A stretch of 64,000 bases of DNA from Scortum barcoo (taxonomy: Eukaryota; Chordata; Actinopteri; Centrarchiformes; Terapontidae), in the NCBI GenBank assembly GCA_023238725.1, contig CM041531.1, positions 17,320,643 to 17,384,642 of the forward strand, read 5' to 3'. The position numbers and the translations under genes are program-made. The stretch's first letter is position 1, and the number at the start of each line of letters is the position of its first letter. This document shows positions 1 through 11,329 of this stretch, in pieces. Below the pieces are notes generated by a model. The model made no database searches, had not been told where the DNA came from, and saw only the letters and a program-made list of their open reading frames with translations.

Positions 1-1299
1 ATTGTACCTGGAGAGGGAAATGAAATGATGCAAGGGTCAGAAGAGTGTCTGAGAAGGGTCCAACTGTGGCCTTCACATCTGAGGACCACAGGTCTGTCAC
101 CCAATAAGAAGAAAGTATCCCCATGCCTGAACTTCCTTTAGCAGTATTTTTTCACTTTATTTTACAAGAGTTTTCACTTTAAGTTTTTTAATGGCATGTT
201 TTTGTGTCTGGTAAAAAAAATATCTAAATAGCTTGTCATGTATTAGTAGTGAAAGAAATAAAAATATCTAAAAAACACAACTTGGTGATGATGTTGATGT
301 TCAAACTAAAAACATAGAGCTCTCATGTGTTATCACATTTGGTGTTTAGTGAATTCTGTGTGCCTAAACATATGAAGTCTTCTATATGCATGCATGGAAA
401 TGAGGTCTTTTTCCCTACTCTATACTTTTTCCACACCTTGCATTTAATGTGCAGTATAAGAGAAACATCTTTAGAAAAGGTTGAAGATTGCTGGGCTCCC
501 CAGATGTGAGGACCATCTTGAAAAGTTCTGACTAATGAAAAAGTCCAATAAACTCTAAAGTGTTGACTCATACGATGACCAAACTCACTTGGCCTTAAAT
601 AAAACCAACACCTGAAAGTGCAGCTTCTCAGCAGAACTGCAGTGGAGTTTTCCAGGAATGAGAACATGCGCAAAGAAGTAAATATAAACTAAGGAGATAG
701 AATGTATCTCAAGCAAGATAAGGATAAATTGGGGTGAACACATTAAAAAGATACTGGAGACAGGGGCAGAGTGTGGAGAAGGTTATGTGAGGGACAGTTT
801 GGAAAGTTTGAGATTCTTACGAAGGAGGATGGTTATGCACTTTTGGAATTATCTAGTTTTCCTATGGGGATCATTAAAGTTTCATCTAATCTACACTGCA
901 TTAATCCACCAGGATATGGCTTTCTGTGGTTTACCGCAATGTCAATCAAAATAAAAGATTTTAATTTTATTTTGTGAATCTTGTGCTTGTCAGAGTTCCC
1001 CTTCAGGATACCATAGATAAAGGTTTCATCTGGTAAATACTGTTAGTCTCAGCTCTGGGGGGTTTCTAAGATAGTCATGATACCATCATGGTTTATTCTC
1101 ACAGTAAATACTACAAAATAATTCTGTTTTAAAATGGTTATGCAGTCTACACTTGTCACTGTGGCATTCAAACACACACACTGGTGTCTAGTGATCTCTG
1201 TAAAATTGCGACAGGAGGCTTGTGTATGAAACTAATCCTGCTGCAGTGTCTACACAGAGTGTCACAGACATGATTTAAAACAGATAGCAAGTTCCTTAC
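1..1299. other. Left edge: intron or downstream DNA after anpep copy 1 exon 15, no exon seen
   Basis: I searched the minus strand by eye for the next anpep exon (the one that encodes the ACSMG and WYRQWM motifs in the neighbouring copy) and did not find it. In the neighbouring copy the equivalent intron is only about 90 bases long, so either this intron is much longer here or the 3' end of the gene is missing or moved. The sequence is AT-rich, with short open frames that have no family features. No repeat or RNA gene was recognised. Confidence 0.5.
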
Positions 1300-2403
1300 T
1301 GGTTCGGTGTGCTTTTCTGGGATTTTTGTCCAGTTGACTGTGAGCTCTTTGAAGTAGTTAAACAGGGGAGTGACCTGTTTCTTTATGTAAGCCTAGGGGA
1401 TGAAAATTTTGTTTGTCAGTATTTCTGTTTAAAATGAAATGTATCACAGATAAATCAATTTTCACACAGTTTCCAGTTATATTTCTCCATGATTAAGCAA
1501 TCTGCATTCCTTCATCAGCATTTGAGTGAATTTATTCAAGGAGCATAAAAATGTTAACCATTCATCACAAACCTGCATTGGTCCGTACACATCACTGCGG
1601 TCAAACATGATGTAGAAGTATTTCAAGTTGCGACTGGCTGTCTCCCAGGGCATGTATTCGACTTCTTTATTGAGGAACTTGGTAGTTCTCAGAGCCAGAG
1701 TTGTGTTTACTATCTTTGCCCTGCAAATGGCACATACAGTTGCTCAAACCTCATTTTCAATATTGAACAACAATGCTTTGTTAAAAAAAAAAAAAAGAAA
1801 AGAAAAGAAATAAGACCTCACCTTGCAAGGTTAAAAGCATCATCAATTATTTGAGCTCGGTTGATCACTGGAATATCCTACAAAGTGAACAGGTAAATTA
1901 TTTAAATTATTTATTATTTATTTGGGGGCTTGGATAGTCATTTAGAAACACTGAAGAAGTAACACAGAATAATTTCCAGTCAGACGTCTCGTACCTGATG
2001 TTGGGAGCTCAGCTTGGTAAGGAGACGCTCCCAGTTTTCAGAGTCATAGTTCACTCTATAGAAGCCCCTCATGTTTATGTTGGCCAACAACCATTCACCA
2101 GCAGCACCAGCAGCAAGAGCCATGTTTGTGTTTGTTTCTGTTTAGATGAAAAAAAATAATAAAATAATGCACCTTTTTGTATTGTGTTCATCATCCTTGC
2201 AGTGCTCTGGGTTCCCCTGCAAATACAGCTGGAACAAATCTTACCCTCTTTTTTAAGAAGCCAGTACTGCTGTTCACCTCCAGTAGTCTTCATCCACGTA
2301 ATGGGGACAAACCACTCATAACTAGAGCCGCAGCCATCCAGTCATACACACACAAAGAGCATGCAGACAGCAGGTCAGCTTCATAAGGCAGGGTTCAATA
2401 TAA

Positions 2404-2438
<35 letters not shown>

Positions 2439-5400
2439 AAAACACTATATTCATCACATGAAAGATTAAAAATGTTTCCCACTTGAACTCTGAGGGTGTT
2501 TCCACTATAGATTCTGGGTCCAATAAGAAGTGTTTCTGGGTGATTGTTCCAGTCCTGGTGTCGATGGTGACCACTGGGAACCCCATCTGTAGGACCCAGC
2601 GATTCATGATAACCTCCACACTGTGGGGCAGCTGTATGCCGGCTTTATCCACTGCCTGGCAACAGGAACGTTCAAACATTAGTAATAGTACAACTCTTTC
2701 TAAGAGTTACATGATATCACTTTACAACTGTAAATTAAAAATGTACTTAAAAAATGGGTTAAAGAAATTACACGTTAGTGAAATGTGAAATCATCAAACA
2801 CCAAACTGAGATAAATAAGAGAAAAAATGCTAACGACTGGCATGGTGAATGCAGTGGAGAATTCAGCAGATAAATAGCCACATATTTTTTCTGGTGGTAG
2901 TGACAAAAATTAAACTGAAAAGGAGCGTGAATATTGTACTTCCATTTGTCAGGTGTCAAGAGACCAACTATAAATTAACACTAATATTTAAATAGGCAAC
3001 AATTTGATAGCACTTTCAATCAACTTGTCAAAGTGTGATGTCAGTGTTTTGTTTACCGCTTGCTATGATACCAGCTAGTGGTCAACATCTAGGACTGCTG
3101 CTTTAATACATACATTAATATATGCTCCAAAGTGATTTTATATTCATCTGTATGATTAAGTACTCCTATACATTAAAGCAGCACATCTACAAACCAGTGA
3201 GCTACTAGATGTTGAATGGGATTTGTCACTTCAAAAAATAACACTGTACATTCATATTCATTACAGTACACATGAGAGTCTTCAGGTTTCTACAAGCTTT
3301 TAGTTTAGCAGCCACAGGGATTAGGCTGCTTGTGTTATTTATCAGGGGTTATTTTTTGAGGAATTATTTTTGTTTTACCAATAAATTAGTTTTTTTTGTT
3401 GTTGTTTTTTAAAAGGCATTATCTATTAAGTAACTATTTTGTGGAAAGGAATCTTCTGAGATATCTGTAACATCTTACCATTTGGAGGTGCTTCCAGAGA
3501 TCTGTGTAGACTGTGTTCTTATACTTGAACTCCTCTAAGTATGTCTGCAGACAAATAATAACCTGTTGGTTATACTGTGGTTGTGCTTTATGGGTGAACA
3601 AAATAAGCTTGATGCATGTCAATAAAATGGTAATAAAATGTAATTGTAATAAAATGGTGATATGACAACATCAAACACTTCGTGCTGACTCCTGGGCAGA
3701 GTAGATGCTCATCACTTTAACCAGCTGTACTCACATGGAGTCCTTTGGAAAAGACGTCCTCAGTGATAAACTCTGAGAGCATCCTGAGGACTGCAGCTCC
3801 CTGTAATGAAATAAAAAGGAGGATATTAGCAGTGGTAGTGGGTGACATATCAGATGGGACTGGATCAGATCAATACATTGGAGTAAGGAAGTTGTATAAT
3901 ACTGCACCTTGCTGTATGTGATGGAGTCAAAGAGCTGACTGATGTGCTCTGGCTTCAGGATGTCCTCCTCTCTGGATGAGAGGGGATGGGAGGAGGCCAA
4001 GGCATCCACACCCATTACACCAGTGATCTCATTAAGAACTATTAAATCTGTCTGAAAAATACACACAGGATTTTTTGCATTTAGCTTTCCAAAAAAATTA
4101 AAACCTTAAAAAGAGGTCCATTCGGTATATTAAGTGGAAAATTCTCAGCTCAGGAGGCAAAAACTCACCATATTCCACGTTGGCTCAGCATAGTTGGCTC
4201 CAAGATAAGACACGTAGGTGGCAAACCCCTCATTGAGCCACAAGTCATTCCACCATCTCATGGTCACCAAGTTCCCAAACCACTGAGGGGACAGAGCTTT
4301 GTTTTATTGGCAGGTTCTTAAACACATTTCAGTGCAGAAGATGATTATTATTAAGAAGCGAAATTAGATTTTTGGAGGGCAGTGAATGTAGTGTGATACC
4401 ATATGAGCGAGCTCATGCGAGATGACTGTTGCCACCCACTCCTTGTCCCCATTGGATGACACGCCAAGGTTATATAAAAGGGCAGTTTCTCTGTAGGTGA
4501 TCAGGCCCCAGTTCTCCATGGCTCCAGCACTGAAGTCAGGAAGGGCAATCTGGTCTGAAAGCAATTAGAGAACTCCTTTTTTAATACTGCTGTACATTTT
4601 CAAAACATTTACAGAAAAAATATTAGCAGTTTCTGTTTATACACAATCTAAACACAGAAAGTACTGCTTTGTAGTTCTGATACATTCATGTTAACTTATT
4701 GGCTGTCTTTGTGCTTGTCTGGTGTGTGTGTGTGTGTGTGTGGTTTCTACCTGACTTGCTCAGGGGGTAAGAAGAGTTGTAGTATTGCTCAAAGAATGCC
4801 AGTATGGGTCCAGTCTTCTCCAGGGCATAGTCTCCCTGGCCCTCCGCTATAGCTTTCTTGCGAGCCCAGATCCTGATCTGGACACAAACAGTGCTTTATT
4901 AATCAGACAGAAAAATAAAAATAGACCAGAGACCTGAGCTGAGCTTTGAGTCCAGCAGAGGGCAGCATAGACACACCACGACCAACAGGGCAGAGCAGTA
5001 GACGACAAACGAGTCAGCAACTGGTGTTTGTATTGTTACATGTAGCGGTTGTAGCAGCAGTGGAAAGTGGTAGAAATGGTCCTTCTGCACCTCAGCTTTT
5101 TTGCTTTTTGCTAAAAAAGAAATCACTTTAGGTTTAACACACTACTTTCTTAGACTTCGTCTCTATGTAGCGATACTTCCTAAAACGCGTGCTATTACCT
5201 CAATTTCCCTCAGTATGTAACTGAGGGAAGTTTTATACTTACAAACTGTTTTCAAACCCATTCACAGATAAAAACGAGTTTTCTTGGGACTCGTGTTCTC
5301 TCATCAGGGCTCAATTTGGATTAAATTGTTGGGCCTAATCCCGGCTGTAGTAGCAACAGTGTTACTGTACTCTAGCACAGCAGATAGCAGTGGCAACAAA

Positions 5401-5897
5401 TGGACAATTAGCAGTTGTAGTAAAAGTAGTATTTGGGCAAAGGGTGGTTCTCAAAGCTGATTAGAATTAATTGTTCACTTCCACAAAATCCTCATTTCAC
5501 TTGTCCCACTCTACAGGGAGGTCAATGGTCAGAGAGTTTCAACACAGCAGCTCACACTGTTATGGTGGTAACTCAACAGTAAAGGAGAATACACCTTACA
5601 TGCCACGTGCACTGCAAAATAATATTGTTCTGACTTTAAGATGTAACAAATATTTACCAAAACATCTGCATTCTTCCCCTCAATGTATGCGAAATCGCAC
5701 ACAACAAAGGCCAACAAGTAGGTTGACATAACCTCTGTGCGTTCAAAACTCGTCTGGATTACATTCTGGCCATCCAGAGTGATGTTGACAGGATCTGTGG
5801 AGGAAAAGACAGCAGCAGAGTTCGAAATGAAAAGAATTACAACGAAAATAACAGAGGGATGTCAGACAGGAAATCTGGAAAATTGTTGATTGGTTGG

Positions 5898-5951
<54 letters not shown>

Positions 5952-7646
5952 TGGTTACCATGTTGTTATTCATGATACTGGCAAATTTGCTCTCCAAATT
6001 TCCCTTACATTGTTAAAAGAATTACAGTTACAGAATTACATTACTGCTTATAAATGAAAACAGATTTTCAGAAGTCAGTTAAAAAATTAGTTTTAACTGG
6101 CAAGAACATGTGACTAAGGCACATTTCTCATAAAGCTGAGTTTGTAGGAAACATGGACAGCTGACATGTAAACACTGGACACTGGAACAAGAACTTGCCA
6201 TAGTTCATGCCGTTGGACAGAGCCACAGTGTCATGGGGGTGAATGAGAGTCATGTAGAAGACAGCCTTCATAGCGGGCTCATCGAAGCAGGGGAAGGCTT
6301 TCCTGGCATCCGTTGGCTGCATTTGAGTCGTGGCCACAACTCTGACAATAGCAGACATGAAAACCCAATAATTAACACCCACATGAAAAGTTAAAGAAAA
6401 CCTCCACCTATAAATAATCTCATATTCTAGCAGTTATTTTGTTATGAAGTGGTTGTCTAGTTTTTTGGTGTAGTTGCTAGAAACAGGGGCGCTGCTGGGA
6501 GTGATGGGTGGGGGGCTGACTAGTCCAGGGCCCCAGAGCTGGACTGAAGTAAGATAGATGAAATGATTACGTAACAAAAGGCTCACATCAGCAGCAGCTG
6601 TCCACCACCATAACAAAGCCACTTGAAGTCACCAGAGCGACAACATTTCATGTCCTACTGTATAGCACTGTAAATATAGCACTCCAAAATTTGGATTTGG
6701 ATTTTGTTTCAAATGAGATTTTTTCTTTTCCTCTTCACTTTTTTTCTTTTGTTTTGTTTTTGAAGTGAATTCAAAATCAACAAATAACTAAATAATAACA
6801 AATAATAACAAACAATAATAATAAATAACTAAATAATACCTATATTATCTGCTTATTAAAATGAATGTCTGATTTAATGCATAGTTTACAGTGCATTGTT
6901 GGGGTGTTTAAATGCTGAATTACAACATATTCATATCTACACTCTATTTAAATCCTCACAGTGACATCATTTTCTAAACTAAACCTACTTAATTAATAAT
7001 TAAGTTAAATAAACAAAATCTAATTAAGAATAAAAAGAACATCATACTTTTTCACACCATCTTCCATGTATTCACTCCTGTAGAATCCTCCCAGGTCGTC
7101 AGCCAGCTCTCCGACAAACTCTGTGAAGAGCTCGTACTCGCTGTTGGCCTTCAGCGGGCTGCTGAGCTGGATCACCAGGTACTGTGTGGCCACCTCCAGC
7201 CAGGTCTTTTTCAGGGCGGGCGCGGAGGCTCCATTCAGGCCCACCAGCTTGGCATGGTGTCCATCGAAGGTGGTGAGGTTCAGCAGGTTGGAGTGGATGA
7301 TGATGAGGTCGGTCTCTTTCACGCATCTGAAGACCACCGTGGAGTGTCCGGTGAAGATGTACAGGTTGTCTGCGTTGGGCTGCAATCGGGGCCACAGGGT
7401 CACATTGTAGGAGACAGGAGAGAGGGAGTCTGGAAGTCTGTAGCGCTGCCAGGGCTCCTTCGGGGTGGAGGGTGTGGTGGGCACAGGGGTGGTGGGGGGT
7501 GTGGTAGTGGATGGAACTGAACCCACATTCTTTGACTTCTCCTGAGCGTAAAGCACAGACAGGGCTATGATGGTGGCCGCAGCAGCGATGGCGATAACCA
7601 CACAGGTTACTGCCACCGCTTTGCTGAGGTAGACGCCTTTCCCCAT
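1300..7646 (-). CDS. anpep: Aminopeptidase N, tandem copy 1 (left copy), coding exons 1-15, 3' part not in window
   Basis: Zinc metallopeptidase of family M1, a type II membrane ectoenzyme that removes neutral N-terminal residues from peptides at the cell surface. Exons by splice sites and frame: 7646-7048, 6341-6199, 5794-5658, 4877-4751, 4554-4400, 4282-4169, 4051-3908, 3800-3735, 3544-3479, 2655-2483, 2321-2245, 2137-1995, 1877-1822, 1720-1573, 1392-1300. They give 747 residues. Seen: short cytoplasmic start MGKG, membrane segment about residues 10-33, Pro/Thr-rich stalk, GAMEN at 346-350, HELAH at 382-386, third zinc ligand Glu405 in NEGFA, and Tyr471 in ITYSKG, so the catalytic set is complete. 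Exon lengths match copy 2 for 11 of 15 exons. Oddities: Met after HELAH, a GC donor after exon 2, and one extra base at the end of exon 15 that changes the phase. The start was chosen because MGK is shared with copy 2; an earlier in-frame Met exists. The gene could be intact beyond the edge or be decaying. Confidence 0.9.
2403..2438. repeat. Compound CA/TA microsatellite
   Basis: A run of CA units followed by TA units in the intron between exons 10 and 11 of anpep copy 1. Confidence 0.85.
5900..5951. repeat. TA then GA microsatellite
   Basis: About 40 bases of alternating TA followed by a short GA run, in intron 2 of anpep copy 1, roughly 105 bases upstream (in gene sense) of exon 3. Confidence 0.9.
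6776..6840. repeat. A-rich low-complexity tract
   Basis: Irregular AAATAAC and AATAAT units in intron 1 of anpep copy 1. No coding or element features. Confidence 0.6.
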
Positions 7647-7689
7647 GTCTCCACCAGAGAAGAAGAAGACAGAAGGCGGACACTGATTG

Positions 7690-7698
7690 CTATTTATG
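7690..7698 (-). promoter_or_regulatory. Possible TATA box of anpep copy 1
   Basis: The minus strand reads CATAAATAG about 45 bases upstream of the copy 1 start codon. Its position fits a TATA box with a very short leader. Copy 2 has no similar motif at the matching place, so this may be chance in AT-rich DNA. Confidence 0.3.
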
Positions 7699-7723
7699 CC
7701 CTGCCTTGTTAGATTCAACCCCA

Positions 7724-7738
7724 CAGTTAATGGTTGAT
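7724..7738 (-). promoter_or_regulatory. HNF1-like site upstream of anpep copy 1
   Basis: The minus strand reads ATCAACCATTAAC, matching 9 of the 12 defined bases of the HNF1 palindrome GTTAATNATTAAC. It sits about 80 bases before the start codon. The plus-strand 14-mer CAGTTAATGGTTGA is identical upstream of copy 2 at nearly the same distance. HNF1 is a known activator of the epithelial APN promoter in mammals; use in this fish is inferred. Confidence 0.5.
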
Positions 7739-10700
7739 CTCCTGGGCGGGGAAAACAGCTGAAAGTACAAAACACTGAGTTGTAAAAAGACCTTGAGATA
7801 AGAGAGTCCTGCCTAATCTGTGAACTTTATACCTGTATATTGGATCTGAATAAAGGCCCTCTCTTGAAGCTGACTGGTGTTATCTCTTGATTCAGTACTG
7901 TTAATTGTGTGGTAGCAGAAATACAGTAAAACTTTGTCTGTCTGTTTATCAGTGTGTGTGTGCGTGTGTTTAAACAATTTGCAAATGTCAACTGTATACA
8001 GATGTGGCTATCTGAATGTGAAGAGTTGTATAATGAAATGGGATGAAGAGGAGCTTAAAAAATTGCACAAACTTTCATTTAGCCTCAAATGTTGTGCAAA
8101 CTCTCTGCTTCGGCTGACCAAAACAGTTGTGGCTTTAAGAAATAGAGACATTCCAGTGGTTAAACTGAAAATACATACTTTGTGCATCTATCCCAACACA
8201 GCTGACAAACAAATGTTGTCCTAACATCATGACATTTGGATTTTGGTGTGCAAACAAACAGAAAAATACAAATACATCCATGGATTGTAGAATTAATCAA
8301 CTCTTGCCCATTAAGGGAAAACAGAAGCATCTTCAACTAACTGAAGGATGACTGTCAGACACACCTTATTACCGGAAAATCTAAAACCACGAGTGTGAGA
8401 TCATCATCATATTCAAAGGCATGACGTGACAGAAAATGTAACTTTAGTGCATCAGGTAGCAGTGAGATTGTTGCTTACATTATCATCTAATTGAGGTGTG
8501 GCATATGAGTCAGATACTAACACACTAACTTTGTTTCTACACGGGCTGACAGGTTTATATGGGATGCGTTCAGGGGCTGTATTGCTGTGTGGTCAGCCAC
8601 ATTTTAGGAGCACTCACAGCCTAATGTGAAATCACTGTATTTTGCATGTAAAACAGAAAAATGTACTTGGAGTCCAAAAAACACAAGATTTTGACTGCAG
8701 GATTGATTGATCAGGGCTGTATGAAGAAACACAGCCCCCACATTAATTGCAGTGAGCCTGCTGTGTTGAAACAGTGGGAGCTGTGACACAGGGGGCCCAA
8801 CAAAATGATGCATGGTCATTGAGCAGAAACTTGGACTCGTCTTGGTTTAACTTTTGCTGTAAATCAATGCATTGTCAACCAGAAACACTCTGCAAGTGAC
8901 CAGTCAAATACATGCAAATGGCCATTTTAGGGAGACTACTTCTGTAATATGAACATGGTAATTTCAGTGTTGAGTGTTGAGAAAGAGGCCAAAATAACTG
9001 TCCAAAAGCAGTATTTTTGATCTATAATGAGCCTCTCAGACTCAGAATTATCACTCAAACTGGCTTTTCCTGTCTCACAGGTAGCTGGGGCAACGCAGCC
9101 CCACTCAACCAGAAGTTGTTTTGTTTTTTTTAAACACAGGTTTGTTTTTGGGTTGAATATCTCATAAAGCATAAAAAGTATACTACTCTAAAACTCTAGA
9201 GCCACATCATATGCAGAAAGACACACACACACACACACTAAATTTCAGTATGACGCAATGACAGCAAACCCTTCTCCTTTCCAAAAAAAAGTTTTCTTAC
9301 CTTGTATTTAGCTGTTGTTTTGACTCTGTGGATTTTTTTTTTTACCTGTCAGATGAGGAATCTGATTTGAAAGCAGAGTTGTCTGCTGCACTGCACTCAG
9401 TTTTAGCACGTCAGCTTCGTGTCCAGTGGTGCTATGAAATGTGCCTGATGTCTCATTTGAAAATGTTTAGTTTGTTACCAGAGGGAAATACTATTTATAA
9501 CAGGTAAGGCAACATGTGTAACTTTCCAGTAAGTCTCGATTGCGTCTGTCCAAGTGATGCATGATACAGGATATTACACAATCCTCAAAGACAGAATCTA
9601 CAGTTATTCCTATTGGTGGCTGGTCTTGAACTTGTTGTGTCTTGTCGTGAGTGTTATTACGATCTGATCTTTTAGAATAGTGACATTAAAAGGATTAAAA
9701 TATAATGCTGCTAGACAATGAGATAAAGGTCAATTACCAAACTTTTCACAGCATTTTTCTAGAGAAAGAATAGCATTGCTAAGGCATTTTTTGAGAAATT
9801 AATTTTGGTTTTACAGACTTTAGCACACTGATATGCTGCAAGCTGAGGAATGCTTGGTAAATATTTGTAATGTCTGTATCTTTTTTTTCTGAGTGACTGG
9901 AGGATTCAGCTTCTGCATTTAAATCTCAGTAGCTTTTTGGGACCCTCTATCCGACATTTGACACTTCACATTAGAAACCTTAATATGCAGCAGAGAAGGG
10001 TGGCACATTTTCCGCGGCTGAAAATCTTCTGTGCTCATCTTGACATTTGCACTTAGCTGAGCAGTTGTCTTCTTAATGTAAAGGTGATTGCAAGTAATTA
10101 CTAAAATTATGAAAATAAGCTACAGTGCATCTTTTACACAATACTGCCCGCTTCCTGTTTTAAAAAGCCTTGTGTTACGAGTGATGTCACTTGAGTCATT
10201 TTTTCCATAAATGACATTACACACTGTGTCACTGGTTGTGTATTAATACCTGTTACTTGTCAACCTCTCCACTGTTTAGAACTTTATACAGATCATAAAA
10301 AGTCAGTAAAACCTCTTATCAGTTGTCACCTTGAACTGTCATGTCTCAATATCTGTTTCAAATAGGCTGAAACGAAAGAAGTCTCTCCTCTGAGCTAACC
10401 TTACTGCTCCATCGTTGTACAATAGCGTAACAATGTTAAGAGAGAGCAACATCTACAGTGCAGGCTATGTAGGTTTTTGCACAGACTTAACAGACAATTA
10501 AAACATCAAGCAGTACAAAGATGTATGATCTAATCAAATATAAGGGACAAACAACAAGAAGCCTAATAAAAATCAAATCAGGCTTTATTTAATGACATCA
10601 GTTTTTACAATATCTTTCTCTCTGACCACTGAGGGACAAAGTGATTCTCCATATAAAGATAGTGACATGATGATGACTGAATGTAGAGGAGGTTGAGTTG

Positions 10701-11086
10701 TTAAAAACTTTGGCCATTTGCTTGGAAAAGGTGTCAACACACATTCGCAATAATACACACATGGGTATGCAACTCATTGGAGATATAATACAAAGTTAAC
10801 ATCCCATCATAATTAGGGTTACTAACAACAGTCCCAGTCAGTCACTTGTAGAATCACTGTCAGTGAACACGAAAGCTGCTCTGGTGTCCTACGAGTGGCT
10901 CATTGTTTATGGTATACAGGCATTACATAATAAGCATGAACGTATAATGTGAAGTGTGAAGACAAGAAATAGACATATAATTGAATGTCTTTCTGTGAGT
11001 GAAAACAAATGTTATGCGAGTAAAACAACTTTTCTTGAAAATGCAAATCTATAATAATCACAGACTAGAGGTGAGAATTCAACTCA

Positions 11087-11092
11087 TTTATT
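11087..11092 (-). terminator. Candidate polyadenylation signal of anpep copy 2
   Basis: AATAAA on the minus strand, about 240 bases after the stop codon of copy 2, a normal 3' UTR distance. The cleavage site cannot be fixed from sequence alone. Confidence 0.4.
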
Positions 11093-11329
11093 TACAGCTA
11101 CATCATTGAAATATATATATATATATATATATATAGTCACACATGCAGTCCGCTGACCGTCACGTCCGTTCTTTTGCTCTGAAGTAGATTTCCAGTGACA
11201 TGTTACATCAATGGCATAACTACCAAGAAAGGTTAGTCATTTGTTCTTCCCAATGATTATGGTGATTGTCATTCATTACGTATCCCTGACAGTACAAAAA
11301 AATAGAGTGTCATTTTGACTGTCTATGTC

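Larger units (their letters stand above)
7647..11329. other. Spacer between the two anpep genes
   Basis: About 3.7 kb holding the promoter of copy 1 on its left and the 3' UTR of copy 2 on its right. It contains a short CA repeat (about 9221-9238) and a TA repeat (about 11110-11135). No exon with homology to a known family was found on either strand; the open frames here are short and lack domains. Confidence 0.6.

Noticed and set aside
7099..7683. 194-residue open frame on the minus strand
   Set aside because: It is the second frame of anpep copy 1 exon 1. The other frame gives the full APN membrane anchor and beta domain.
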